Assembly (NCBI RefSeq): GCF_020382885.2 | Contig: NC_058513.1 | Location: 8,899,774 to 8,963,773 of the forward strand | Source of the DNA: Scatophagus argus | Taxonomy: Eukaryota > Chordata > Actinopteri > Scatophagidae | DNA: 64,000 bases | Reading direction: 5' to 3' | Part shown: in pieces, positions 15,801-27,850 of the stretch | How positions within the stretch are numbered: the stretch's first letter is position 1 | Layout: each line of letters begins with the position of its first letter | Notes under the pieces: generated by a model | What the model was told of the DNA's origin: nothing | The model's database searches: none | The model's input: the letters and a program-made list of their open reading frames with translations, nothing else | Program-made: the position numbers and the translations under genes

Positions 15801-16717
15801 ATGGTAAGAAAAGCTGTTTCCTCTTGTCACTTGTCATGTTGTATGTTCAGAGACAGATAGGACTTCACTTTGGGGATATTCTCAGATGATAATGGATGTG
15901 CTGTGTGTGTTTGCAGAGTGTCAACACTGTGAAGTTTGCTGTGGTTGTCTTTGGATTGTCTCTGACCTTCTCCTCGGCCACCCAATGTATGAATTTAAGA
16001 ATAGAATTTCACTACATTTCAACTTTTTTTGTAACATTTTAACTCTTTTTTTTCTACCTTTAAGGACTTATTATTAACTCTGTCTTTCCTGTTTGTGTTG
16101 CTCCAGTGGGCCTGACTGACAAAGCCCTGGTCTTTCCTTATGAGACGGACTTCAGCTTCGTGGCCCTGATCCCGCAGAAGGAGATGGGGCTTAAGGCCTT
16201 CACTCTCTGTATGCGTGTGGCCACCGAGCTGCCGGAAGAGAGGCAGATCATCCTGTTTGCCTACCGCACCGCCGACTATGACGAGCTCAACGTGTGGCGT
16301 GAGAAGGATGGACGCATCTCCTTCTACATGAGTGGGGACGGCGCCTTCTTTCACCTGCCGGCCCTCACAACCTTCCGCACCAGCCTCTGCTTGACGTGGG
16401 AGTCTCGCACTGGCCTCACTGCCTTTTGGGTGGAGGGGAAACGCAGCACCTACCAGGTCTACAAACCCGGACACACCATCCGTCCAAAAGGAACCGTCAT
16501 CCTGGGGCAGGACCCAGACAAACACCTTGGGGGTTTAGAGGCCGTGCAGAGCTTTGTAGGGGAGGTGGCCGATTTAAATATGTGGGACTTTGTCCTGTCC
16601 AGGAGCATGATCCAGGCCTGGCACTACGGACACAAGGTCCCTAAGGGCAACATCTTTGACTGGGCCACTATCGAGTTTGAGCTGAACGGGAATGTGATGG
16701 TGGTGGATGATGACTGA
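15801..16717 (+). CDS. Short pentraxin (CRP/serum amyloid P type), secreted
   Basis: Exons 15801-15803 (start codon only), 15917-15986 and 16107-16717 join to 227 residues, the normal size for a short pentraxin. Pentraxins are secreted, calcium-dependent, ring-forming pattern recognition proteins that bind microbes and damaged cells and activate complement. Residues 1 to about 22 form a hydrophobic signal peptide (core VVVFGLSLTFSS). The pentraxin signature is LCLTWES at 118-124. Cys59 and Cys119 correspond to the family's single disulfide. NMWDFVLS near the C-terminus is almost identical to human CRP. Calcium ligands around GQDPD and the later E-x2-Q are kept, but the usual Asp-Asn pair reads Asp81-Tyr82. 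The CRP phosphocholine-pocket Phe (F66) is Val in my alignment, so the ligand may differ. The start was chosen because the ATG sits directly before a GTAAGA donor and gives the signal peptide in frame. CRP versus SAP orthology cannot be decided. Confidence 0.9.
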
Positions 16718-17266
16718 CTTAGTGTGGAGTCTAATGCAGAGAGAGATGAGGCTTTAAAGATCTGTGTTGGACTGATACTGATATGCATGACTGTTTTCCT
16801 TAGATTCGGTGTTGCATTGTGTTAGGGTCCCTCAAACGTTCACAAGGTCCACGAGTCTGTTTTGATGTTGCACAAAGAACCTTTTGTTGAGAAAGGGAAT
16901 AGAAAGGAGAGGTGTTTTTGGGATGGGGGTTAGTTGAACATCCTCCCTTATGTAACTTGGAACTAGCAAAATGTATTTGCAACAAAAGGCAAATACTTGT
17001 GGTAGTCAGTCACTCCTTTGTGTGTTAAAGCTTCATTCTTTGATTGCTGTGAGAACAAACCAGTTAGTATCATGCACCAAATGTTGGTGTGCCACATGTA
17101 TCCATAGGGTGGCACCATCTACTAGTTCACATCAGACATCGCTAATGTTGAGCCGTTATGTTTATGAACTGATGCTACTGATGAGACCACCAATAACTGA
17201 TGAAAAAAGTTAAGAAGAAAATAGTTACAACAATCCAGTTCAAATACATTTACAGGCATTTTAGCA

Positions 17267-17272
17267 AATAAA
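17267..17272 (+). terminator. Candidate poly(A) signal of the pentraxin gene
   Basis: AATAAA lies 550 bases after the pentraxin stop codon. It is the first canonical signal I noticed downstream on that strand. Usage is inferred. Confidence 0.4.
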
Positions 17273-18429
17273 ATTGTCAAATAATGTCAGTTTACACTGT
17301 GATGATGCTACAATGTGTTTAATGTGCATAATGTTAAAATGATTTAATATTATTCAAATTGACCACTGCAGTGCAACTAAATAAGAAATTTACAGGCATA
17401 AACTGATTCTCAGATATCTCCTCTCTTTTTGCCAGGATTTAAGTTTTTGTAACCAACTGTCATGCGTGCATTTAGTATACATTTGTGTGTCCAGTGATTC
17501 TGATGGTTAAAAAAGAAAAAAGAAAAAAAGATGTTAGCACAGCAAACTGTGAGATGCATTATTTCTACTTTAATGATTTAACTGCACTCAGAGACAAACA
17601 GCAATTATCGTGTTTAAAATCCATTGCCATAATGTTGCCTTCGGTTAGTCGGCTACTCATGAATTTTCCATGTTCCAACTGATGCAAGAACGCTTTTGGG
17701 TCTGAAATAAAAATCTTGGCATGTGCATAACTAATAATGTTTGTAATTAAAGAGAATATTTCATCTTTGAACTCTTGCAGCTTCCTTTTCTTAATCATCT
17801 TTTTTTGACACATTTTAAAGGAATAGAACTTAAGTACTTAATTCCAACAGGGGGGGTAATTAAAAGTCTTTTATGTTTATTATTTATTTAGGAATTCATA
17901 GAAGTATCTTTTAAAAGAGTTAAACTCATTTTGCTGCAGGAGGAAGGGGACACCAAGCTCCCACCAAGAGAAAAATCCAAGCAGCCACTTTCTTATCATT
18001 CTGTTTATCTTCTTACTGAGAAAGCACTAATGAGGTTTGACTTATCCAACTGATGACACGCTGCCACTCATTGATTTTATGAGGCTTGTGCAGTGTTGAT
18101 AAAATTATTTTTCTCATGACCAGTTTTGAGCCCTGGGATGAAGCATATTCAGGGGTCTTTGTCTCTGTATTTTCCTCTCCTTTCTCCAGTGTTCGACGGC
18201 AAAACAGACGTTATGAGTAATGAGACGTAATGAGTGTTTAGTTTCCTTTCCCTTGTCTGTGACAGTGGTGTGCTTGAGCTTTGCATCTTGTGTGTTTGTG
18301 TAGCCTGTCGTCATGCTACTCAGGTCTCATATGGTGGCACCTGGAAACTGCACGACGTCCTCCTGGATTCATCATTTTGTCCGTATTGTAATGTTAATAT
18401 TTTTTAGTGATTCATACTCCGTTGCTCTC

Positions 18430-18540
18430 CAAATCAAGGGTGTAAGGATAGAGGAAGTTGTATGCTGTACAGACTGTGAAGCCCCTTGGGCAAATGTGTG
18501 ATATTGGGCTATATAAATAGAATTGACTTGACTTGAATGG
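18430..18540 (+). repeat. Retroposon-like 3' tail
   Basis: The segment with TGTGATATTGGGCTATATAA followed by repeated TTGACTTGA units resembles the 3' ends of dispersed retroposons that are very common in teleosts ('...GGCTATATAAATAAAATTGAATTGA'). The body is not recognisable. Assignment is from memory. Confidence 0.5.
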
Positions 18541-19022
18541 GATAAATTGTTATGTGGTTCTTGTAGAAATCGAGTCATATGGAGTTGCTTCACTAACAAG
18601 CCCCCTCAGAATAAGCTCAAGGTCAGATCTTCTCCATCCAAGTGTAACACAGTAACCCTGGTTCCAGAGCGCCGTTTCTGTTCGTCTCCATGGCTCTGTG
18701 CACTCATCCTCCCTGCCTGCACCACCACACTGACCTCCTTGCAGAGACAAGGGAGAAGTTTCCAGCGTGCAGCCGATGCAGGCTCCCTTGAGGGTGGGAA
18801 AGTGCTGTGTTCCGAGTGTGTGTTTATTCCGACCAAATCAGCCGTCGGCTCTCTCACAGCAGCTAAATAAGGAGAAGGCAGGGCCAATGAGTTCTGACTG
18901 CGGGTCAGCAGCCAAATGTTCCACCTTCTTGAATGTTGCAATGCATCAATCCCAGTGCCCACTCACTGTGCGGTAACACCTTTGTAGACCATCTGCCCAA
19001 GCTTGGCTTCTCGGCCCTCTGG

Positions 19023-19025
<3 letters not shown>

Positions 19026-19060
<35 letters not shown>
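19026..19060. repeat. (AC)n microsatellite
   Basis: Perfect AC dinucleotide run of about 35 bases, extended by TACACATA. Confidence 0.95.
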
Positions 19061-19065
<5 letters not shown>

Positions 19066-20080
19066 ATAGTCTGTTATTTCCTTCTTTTTGCATCTCTGCC
19101 CAAGAAGATTAGTAATTCTTCATACACATGCAGAAATTCGCACTTAAAAAGGTCAAACTTGACTGCTTTTCTTATTTAAAAATATCTCAAAATTCGTTTC
19201 AAAATTTCAATTACGCAGATCATTTAAACATTCTTTTGCAAAACAATGTAGATAAAATTATATGTTTCTTTGATAAACACAGCCTTTTCGTTTTCTTTCT
19301 TTCTTTTTATTTTTAGACAGGTTAATAATCTGGTGCCTCATGCACTCAAGTGTTTCTACACCACAGAGGGGCTGTCTGACGCATGTAACAGAAGGACAGA
19401 ATCAGTGGCCGGGGCTCTTCACAGAGTGGATAATTATTCCTTCTGTGTCCCTGCATTGCATGTATTATCCAACTGAGCAAACAGTTGCAGGGCTGCTTGT
19501 CCTGCTTGCAGACAGGGCCGCCAGTGTAGGCCTGTGAGATCTGCATATTGGCCCATGGTGGTTTAAGCTTTCTGAGGCAAGGCGGTGCCGCTGACTGTAT
19601 GTCCATGCGTGTGGAGCTGGTGAAAATGTTTTCCACGCGAGAGGAGATAGACGGCAAGAGGGAGCCCCGCGTGAGGCGGCGAGGGGAGACAGAAGGAGGG
19701 CCGTTCTGGATTCCTTCGAGCAACTCCAAATAGATTTCCAGGCAAAACATATTTGCATACGCAAGACAGTGCTACGAGCTATCTGAGTGAGCTGTGGCAT
19801 GTGTTCATTGAACAGATGGATAATTTTTTTAGAGCTTTCTTGCAGAAATTTCAGGCCATTAAATTGAGATCTTGAGCATTATTCAGCCGGGTTTCTGTTC
19901 GTGAAACTCACAAAGAATCATTGGGATGAAGCTCCTGTTTTTTTGATCAGATTTAGTATGTGATAGATCATAGATGAATCAAAGCAGAAGAAGGTGAAAT
20001 CTTCAAATAGAGACCAAAATAATTTCTGCAAATACGTCTATGAAAACTGAAACTCAATTGAGCTGGAAAAAAAACAAAAC

Positions 20081-20100
20081 CAAACAAACAAACAAACAAA
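20081..20100. repeat. (CAAA)n short tandem repeat
   Basis: Five units of CAAA or AAAC in an A-rich context. Confidence 0.8.
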
Positions 20101-20551
20101 AATAACAGAAATTCTACGTGTCAAAAGGATTACAGTTTGCTCTCTGCAGTGTGCTTGTTCACAATCATCCTTAGTCTGCTAAAAGCCACACCAGAGGTCA
20201 AAAACAATATTATTTAAGATTCAAACATTGGTCTTATTGTTTTGCTGTAAATTGATAACTCAAAAGTCTTGTGACTTCTGTTCGAGTTTGAGTCACTTTA
20301 TCTTTTCTTACCAAATGTTCACCGATGAGCTGAATGTCACACCGTTCCCACTCTCGCTCTTGGAGGCTGTAATCAGTCAGTATGGTCGTTCGTCCTCCCC
20401 CTCTGGGCTGTATGAAAAATTCACCAGGCCTTCCCATTAGAGTCAGTCTGAATCAGGGAGCAGGCGTTGCAATGGCCACACATTTTTATCAATCAACACT
20501 TAGCAAAGCAAAAGTTACGTTTAGGAAAACACAAAATTACAGCAGTTGGCT

Positions 20552-20571
20552 TTTTTTTTTTTTTTTTTTTT
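20552..20571. repeat. Poly-T tract
   Basis: Twenty consecutive T residues directly before GCTGCAG. It resembles a polypyrimidine tract plus splice acceptor, but no exon is evident downstream. Confidence 0.9.
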
Positions 20572-20619
20572 GCTGCAGATCAGGTGAAGCATCAGCTGTA
20601 TGCACTATATATACAAGTG

Positions 20620-20656
20620 CACACACACACAGACACATACACACACACGCACACCC
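20620..20656. repeat. Imperfect (CA)n microsatellite
   Basis: CA repeat interrupted by GA, TA and CG units. Confidence 0.85.
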
Positions 20657-21305
20657 ATCAGCAGTCCTGAATTGTTAAACACAGATGGACCATACCCTTT
20701 TCAGTGCAGACTTTTCACACTGATGGTGTGACACCTGACCTTTACTGCGTGCAAGTGTGAGAGCAGTTGGCTCTTTCCGGTGCGATACCTCCGGGCAGGA
20801 CGGCAAACACGGTGCTGTCCGCCTCCGAGCATCCTGCACTTCCTGCTGTCAGGAGAACAGAAACACTGAGGGTGTACAGGGATTGGTCAGAATAAAAGAA
20901 ACACCTGATGAGACAATAACCCTGCAATAACTGCAAGATGAAATGTTTGGGTTTCATTGAGACCTGATCCGAGAGCTGCTCATTCAACTCACTTTAGTGC
21001 TTGTTACCCACTGACTGGAAAATGAAAGGGACATTACACAGGTTTTACATGTTAAGTCAATCTACTGACAGGCAGTACTGAATAGCCTGTGGAAACAGTT
21101 TTGCAAAGTTTTCTGTGGTTCTGAGCCATGGCAATAATAATGATAATTATGATAATAATAAAAAAAACATCATTCATGGATTCCTGACTTTTATTTATTT
21201 TTATTGTTTTGTTTGTTTGTTTGTTTTTTTAATCAGAAAGCTTCTGTTTAAAGGATTTGTTTGGAAATATGTGTTTACAAAGCAGAGGCTAAAACAGACA
21301 CTCAA

Positions 21306-21343
21306 TCTTCTTCTTCTGCTTCTTCTTCTTCCTCTTCCTCTCT
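21306..21343. repeat. (TTC)n/(CTT)n pyrimidine tract
   Basis: Mostly TTC and TCC triplets on one strand, giving a homopurine-homopyrimidine stretch. Confidence 0.85.
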
Positions 21344-22070
21344 ATATCACTATAAATTAAATTATTTAAAATTCCTGACAGTTTGTAGGACAAAAGGAGT
21401 TTAAAGGTGTCACTTCTGGGCATTTGTCACTTTTTTAAAACCTTGTAATCACATGTTAAATATTAACTGGTATACAATGGAAATTATTCATGCTATTTTG
21501 TACATCCCCTGCTGTAACCTCTTAGTACGGATGTGATTTGAGATTTGAGATTTGATTTATCTAAAATGAACAACTAGCAGTCCGGCAAGTACACATAATA
21601 CAAACACCACAAAACAAATGCCAAATGACAAACAGAGAGCAGAAGAGAGTGGCGAGAGACTCTGTGGCTGAATGCTTTGTGGCTTTTAGCAGTGAGTTCT
21701 CCTCCGTCGCCTCTGGGCTGGCTTCTCCTGTGAACATATGAACTGTGCCACAGCGTGTGGTGCTGGGAGACGGTCCAGGGCCTCCTGATTAAATATTACA
21801 GCTCTCTAAATGGATGGAGATTAGCCTCTGTGGGAATGTTAGGGCTTAATTTACCCTCCGGCCAGATGTGTGTGTGTGTGTGTGCGTATGAAAGAAAAAG
21901 CAGAGAGGAAGGGGTTGTTGTACACGTGCCCCTCTGTAAATGGACTGCATGTTTCAGGAGTAGGTCGGTGGAGGATGTACTGCGGTTTTACGGGCTGAAT
22001 GAATGCGGCGGTTCAGAGGTGTCAGCAGGTTAACAGGATCATTATGGAAACGTTATGATCCTTATGAAAA

Positions 22071-22093
22071 CTGACATGTTTATCACATGTCAG
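22071..22093. repeat. Perfect 9-bp inverted repeat
   Basis: CTGACATGT, a 5-base spacer, then ACATGTCAG form a perfect hairpin or dyad. No function is evident. Confidence 0.7.
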
Positions 22094-24031
22094 CTGTGAG
22101 GGCTTCCTTTGTTGTGCTTTAAATTCAAACAGCTGCTGAGGAATTCTGAAATGTTTGGGGTGATGCTGCACTTGGAGTCTTCATATTTATTGAATTTTAA
22201 AATCAGTTACTCTTTTTCATAAAAAATAATCTTTTATTTTGAGGTCTACAGTTAAAAAAATGAGTAAATAAGAACAGTAATACCACAGTGTAAAGATACT
22301 GTGTTACAATTAAAATTCCTGCATTCAAAAATTTACTTAAAGTATTACCATCAAGATATACAGTACTTAAAGTGCCAAAAGTAAAAGTGTTATGCAGAAT
22401 GGCTATTTTAGAGTAATATTAATTATGTGACTGCATTACAAATATTAATGCATTCATGTTAGCATCACCTGAACGTTGCAGCCAGAAGTAGGGATAATTT
22501 CTATAATCTATAATACTATATCAAATATTTATTTTGTTTATAATTTAGTAAATTGCATCTGCCAAGTACACATTAAAATAAATGTAGTGGAGTAAATACA
22601 AGTACCTTAACCTTGTACTTCAGTAGTTGAGTACAAGGTTACAAGGTAGTGATTTTCCACCCCTGCCAGAAAGCTTCACACAACATTTCTGTGTATTTAT
22701 TTGTGCGTGCTGGGCCTCATCTCTTCAAAACATCAGTCCAAATGGTTGGATTAAGATTTTTTAATCAAATCTTTTTTGGTTTTTGTTTCCTCACATAATT
22801 TACTGAACATTTATTTAAACAGATGGACATGTGATAATGAAACATATTATCTTTTTAATGATATTATCTACATAATCTCCCATGTAACAAGCAAGGCTGT
22901 TACTATTCATTTATGTCATTGAGATAATTTGAATTTATTAATATGTATAACACTAATATCTGACGAATTGATTGTGAAATATTTGCACAGATAAAGCTAC
23001 TTATGGAATAAAATATCAGCAAACAAATTAAAAAAATACAGTTAAAAATAATATTAAAAAAACACAAACAGGAAACAGAAAGATCAGATCTTGATCTATA
23101 GCTCATTATGATGCTATAAGATATAAAGTAAAAACGAAGGTTAATTCAAGCTCTGCAACATATTTAGTGTACCCAAGATACAGCTTGTAAAACTACGATC
23201 ACAGTGTGAACTAAAAAGATGTCAAAAGCTGAGCTGAGTTGTCTCTTTGTTCTGTGTTCTGTACTTATTTTGGTCTCTGGCTTGATGATAAGATGTTCAG
23301 TGTAAAAACCACAACGTCCTCATACTGAGGAGCCCCATAGAAAACATGTTTTCTGTTCAGCTCCATCAGCACACAGTACATACTGTGTGTCATATATTAA
23401 TAATCACAAATTTTTTCACAGTTACAGTCAGAGAAAAGGGTTTTCTTTTGCAGTTCAGAGTTGTTCCAGCTGCCTCATTGCAGTCTCCCTCCTTCACTGG
23501 GAACACTGGGTTGCTTCACATGCGTTCTGCAGGTGTTATCCTAGTAGGCAAATGACTGAATTCACACATATGGAATAAACGACTGTCATTTTAATTGCAG
23601 GATGTTTTCTGTGTTCTGTTATGCCATCTCGACATTTGCTCTGAATTATTGATCATTTGGTTTTGTAGTTCAGCGCGTTTAAAATGCTTTTAAGGATTTG
23701 AGTGCGTGTTTTGAGGTCTTTGCATGAAAACCCTTAACTTTATTATTTATAAGCACATGTAACCTTTATGGAAAAGAGGGATTTATTTAATCATCCACTC
23801 TGTTCCCTCACCTGTATTGAGAATGTGGATGCGAGGGCTTTGGCGGTCTGATGAACATATGTTTTTCCCTGTCGTCTTCTGCATCACTGTGAGGCTTCAC
23901 TTCTCTGTACATTTTCCTCTCATAATGGACAAACACATCCATCAAACACACACCACATATGCATCCGCAGACAATGACTGTTCAACAGAAACACACCGCA
24001 TCTGCACACACAGAGGCACGGCAAAACGCCA

Positions 24032-24032
<1 letters not shown>

Positions 24033-24070
<38 letters not shown>
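24033..24070. repeat. (CA)n microsatellite
   Basis: Perfect CA run of about 38 bases. Confidence 0.95.
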
Positions 24071-24071
<1 letters not shown>

Positions 24072-25015
24072 GCACTCTGCGCCACTGGGCAGGGACTAGC
24101 CTGAAAGATTGAAAGCAATTAAAACTATCATCTGCAGTGGCTCTGGGCAGGCCTGTGGCTGCGAGGGGGGAGCTGCCACTGTGCATCATCCTCTCAGCCT
24201 CAGCAACGCACAGTGACATGAGAGGGAGAGTCGCAGCCCTCTCCGAAACACACAGGCACTGCCACGGCTCCCCTTGTAACGTACACACATGTACGCACAC
24301 ACAAGACTTTGTCGGACGAATACCCTAACACTTAATCCAGCCGCCGATCTTTCACCTGCTCCTGTGTTTCAGTGTCTGCTTCTGAGAACTGCATGACGAG
24401 ACTCAGAGCTCAAGTATCCCAACACAGTGAGTCTCTGTGAAGTTTTTCGATAACTCCATGTGCAGTGACTCCTGGGCTGAACTGTTACAATATTGCACAA
24501 TATTGCTGAGATTTAGCACAGGTGCACCGTGCATGGTTTCATAATGGCCTGGCCTGAAGCACAAGTAACCAGCGTGTCTCCAGAGGTGAAATGACACAAA
24601 CAGAAAAAGTTTAAGTTACGATGCAAAGACAAGAAAAGATTGTGCAAGATGCCTTTGGTGCTTGAAGAAGTGCTTGTTTTTTTCATGCGCAGGTCTTACA
24701 CAAACAAAGAAAAGTCTGCAGAGCCTTGGGTACCTGTGCCGGCCAACAGAGGAAATAGTTATTGTTCAAGTAAATACTTCAGTGTTTTGGGATGCTTCAT
24801 TGGAGTATAGACACACACATACACCTGCACACAGGACTCATCAGTCTGATCTCATTAAGTGGAAGTGCTGTAACTGCAAGCTGTTTGGGCCAAACTTGGA
24901 GCAGTTTACCTGTGTTCAGATCCTAGGGAATGGTGGCTGTCTGGCTCTGTCTGGACTGGCTCTTAACAAGTCTCCTCAGGACAACCACGCTACCATTATC
25001 AACTACTGTTACTAT

Positions 25016-25046
25016 TTCTCTGTCTCTCTCTCTCTTTCTCTCTCCA
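25016..25046. repeat. (TC)n tract
   Basis: TC-dinucleotide rich stretch with single interruptions. Confidence 0.85.
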
Positions 25047-25849
25047 TCCTCTCCCTCCGATCAGCTCTCAACCTGTCACTCTCACTTAGCGTCGACATTA
25101 GCACCGGTGGTTTCCTCATCCTGGTTCTCTTCACCCCTCCCCACCACCATCTCCCCTTGGTGCGTTTGAATACATATCTCCGATATTCAGCCCCTACTTA
25201 ATTTGACGGGCCCCTGTTTTGTCAGTCTGACAGGCCCATAGCAAGACACTAATAGGCCACAGAGACCACCAGCAAAGGCACCAGTCAGGAAGGGCCCCGC
25301 GGTGCCAGTCCCCATCACCCTCCACGTCTCTCGGGGCGATGCAGGCAGGAGAGAGGATGTCAGGGGTGGGGTGGTCAGGCAGAGGTGCTGTCACACCAGG
25401 CCACAGCGGACTGGACCAGGCCTCAGTAGTGACACCCGTCACTGCTCCTCTGCAAACCCCTTCACCACCACCAGCACTCAACACACACACACAAAGAGGG
25501 TAAAAAGAGCAGCCAGTGGGGGTATCTGAGGATCTAATGACTGCACCTGCCACTCACAGCCATGACTGCAGTCATCACAGAGATGGTTCCTGAAAAAGGG
25601 CATTAACTCCTTCCTGCTTGTTTGATGATGGACCCGTGGTGGAGCAGCTGGGACAGAGGGAGCATATCTGCTCGTGTCTTTCTTTTTAGGCCGTCTGGCT
25701 GAGTGACTCTGACCTGCTAATGTCTGATCATAGTTAATTGGTGGTGGAAGGGGGTACCCTAATACCCTAAATTTGAGAGACTGGCTGGAGGGTCAAAAGT
25801 ATGAGACTGACGCTTGTGGTGTGTAAGGCACCAGTGGTTCCTCAATCCA

Positions 25850-26050
25850 CCAGACCGAAATATCTCAACATTTGTACAGACATTCATGGTGTCCATAGGA
25901 TGAATCCTACTGATGGTGACCTGCTGACTTTTCCTCTACTTCCACCATGATGTTGACATTTTTAGGCTTTAGTGAAATATCCCAAAAACTGTTGGATGGA
26001 TTTACATGAAATTTGAAATTCATGGAACCCTAATGATTTGCTGGTATGAC
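25850..26050 (+). repeat. Dispersed percomorph repeat, family A, copy 1
   Basis: Contains ACATTCATGGTGTCCATAGG, the phrase ACTTTTCCTCTACTTCCACC, and CTGTTGGATGGATTTACATG. From memory these are hallmark phrases of a very abundant percomorph interspersed repeat. Part of the same family recurs at 28590-28880. Confidence 0.65.
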
Positions 26051-27794
26051 TGTGTTCTAGTCACATTTAATCTACAGGTATAAATCACCTGTTTTCCACC
26101 CTTTTTGGGACACATACTAAGAAATTTTTCAAAAATGTTTAGACTTTTAATTATTATTGTGCTGTCATTAGTTTAAAAATAAACTGAACATTGACACACC
26201 TGCTCATAAACATGATATCATTGAAAACTCTGCACAGTGACTTTATGCACTTTGTTTTCTCACTTACTTACTTTGTTTTCTCACAGAATTCATTCAATCT
26301 GAGCTCTCACTGAGAGGGATAATTCAATATATATCCGAAAGATATGATTCTTGAGGGGTTGCTATCAATTGCAGGGTCAAGAGATTAAAGAAAAAATGTC
26401 CCAGAAGATGTTATCAGTCAGTTAAGATCATCCTGGATTCTACTTGCCTTTGGTTTTGACTGTTTTCTGTGACAGAGAGAAAAACCCAGAGGATGTCAGT
26501 ACTGGGATGAGAGCCAGAGACAGGGGGATCCATGTGTGTGGGGGGGACTCCCGGGGTCTTTCGCTTAGTGAATTATTAAGGTTTACTAATACTTCATAAA
26601 TCTCCTCTTTGTCCTGTCCATTACCAGCCTGTCACATCCTCTTGCTGCTCCTAGACTGACTCACTTGCTTCATCTTAATGACAGAAGTTAAACTGTGTTC
26701 CAGAGGAGATGGAGGAGGGTGGAGGTGGGGGTGGGGGACGGACTTGGGGAAGTGGGGAAGGGGGGGAACAGCACTCTGCAAGTAGGCCCCAGGGCTGGAT
26801 GGCTTGTGAGGGTGTGTGTCAGTTCAGATTGTTTGCTTGTGTGTGTGCTGCTGCTCCTGCTTGTCTTCAAAATGTAAGCATAAATGTGTGCTTGAAGACA
26901 GTGAATGAGTGAGTGTATCAAAAGAAGAAGTCAGTGTGTATCATTTCTTAGATTCATGCTTCCTCATTAACTCCGCACACATCTACACCACCAGCTCGCT
27001 CCCTCCTTCACTCTTCCTCCTGCCCTCCTTCATCCCTCCTCCTCCCAAAACAGCAAACCTTGCCTCAGTGCGTGCCTGGCGGACTCTCTCCGCGGTCTCG
27101 ACAGCCGAGCTGGTCGTTGCCCCAAGCACTGAGGAGCTGTCGCCTTTCGTTAGTGTCGCTGTGGTGACCCGGAGTCCTGCCTGCCTGCTCCTTGATTAGA
27201 GAGTGAGGTGGATGGAGTGTGTGTGTGTGTGTATGTGTGTTTGTGTTTAGCAAAGAGAGGGGACGGGGGTGCTACTCAACTCCCCTCCAGCCCGCAGAGC
27301 TGCTTTTAAAGATCAGTGATTTGGTCAATTGGCCTGGCAACTCCAATCCCATGGAAGGTCACTGATGACTCAATGGACCAGTCACTGAGGCAGGCTGTCA
27401 TGTCACTTTATGTGTGTGTGTATGTGTCCATGTTTGCATCTAAGTGTATATGTCTATGCGTATGCGAGTTACCAAGCCACTAGCAAGATCAATGATAACA
27501 AAATCTATTAAGATGTGATCAGGATATCAGAAATTCCACAAGCTCGTTCAGGCTTGTTCTAATTCAAAATCACTCTCGAATTATTGTACTCTATTGTACA
27601 GGTGCATCTCACGGATTGTGTGCAGCTTTACACAGAGGTGAGCCATTGTAGTGCACAGAACAAAGCAACGCATAGATAATTGCAACCAATATGACAGTAC
27701 ATTCCATAGACTTCCTAACGTTCTGCTGATTTTAAGTGCTTGTGCTGTTCTTTCTTTTCCTTCTTTTCTATTGCTTTACACTTCTTCTGTTTCA

Positions 27795-27850
27795 ATGTTT
27801 TATTTCCCTGTAAAGCACCACATTTGACTGAAATGGTGCTGTACATGCGT
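27795..27850 (+). repeat. Retroposon-tail-like fragment
   Basis: CTGTAAAGCACCACATTTGA followed by GGTGCTGTACATG resembles a decayed copy of the common fish motif '...GTAAAGCACTTTG...AGGTGCTATATAA'. Weak similarity. Confidence 0.35.

Noticed and set aside
19346-19800. Overlapping 134- and 111-codon minus-strand frames
   Set aside because: No recognisable domain, arginine/serine-rich composition typical of a GC-rich non-coding block; kept only as a possible CNE.
20552-20580. Strong polypyrimidine tract plus GCTGCAG that looks like a splice acceptor
   Set aside because: The following sequence has no open exon with a donor and runs into a CA repeat; more likely a plain poly-T tract.
22071-22093. 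p53-type response element in the CATG dyad
   Set aside because: Half-sites deviate from RRRCWWGYYY at several outer positions and the spacing is 11, so the match is weak.
24662-25201. 179-codon open frame, plus strand
   Set aside because: The product is dominated by a serine/leucine run from a TC repeat, has no domain and no splice context; chance ORF in low-complexity DNA.
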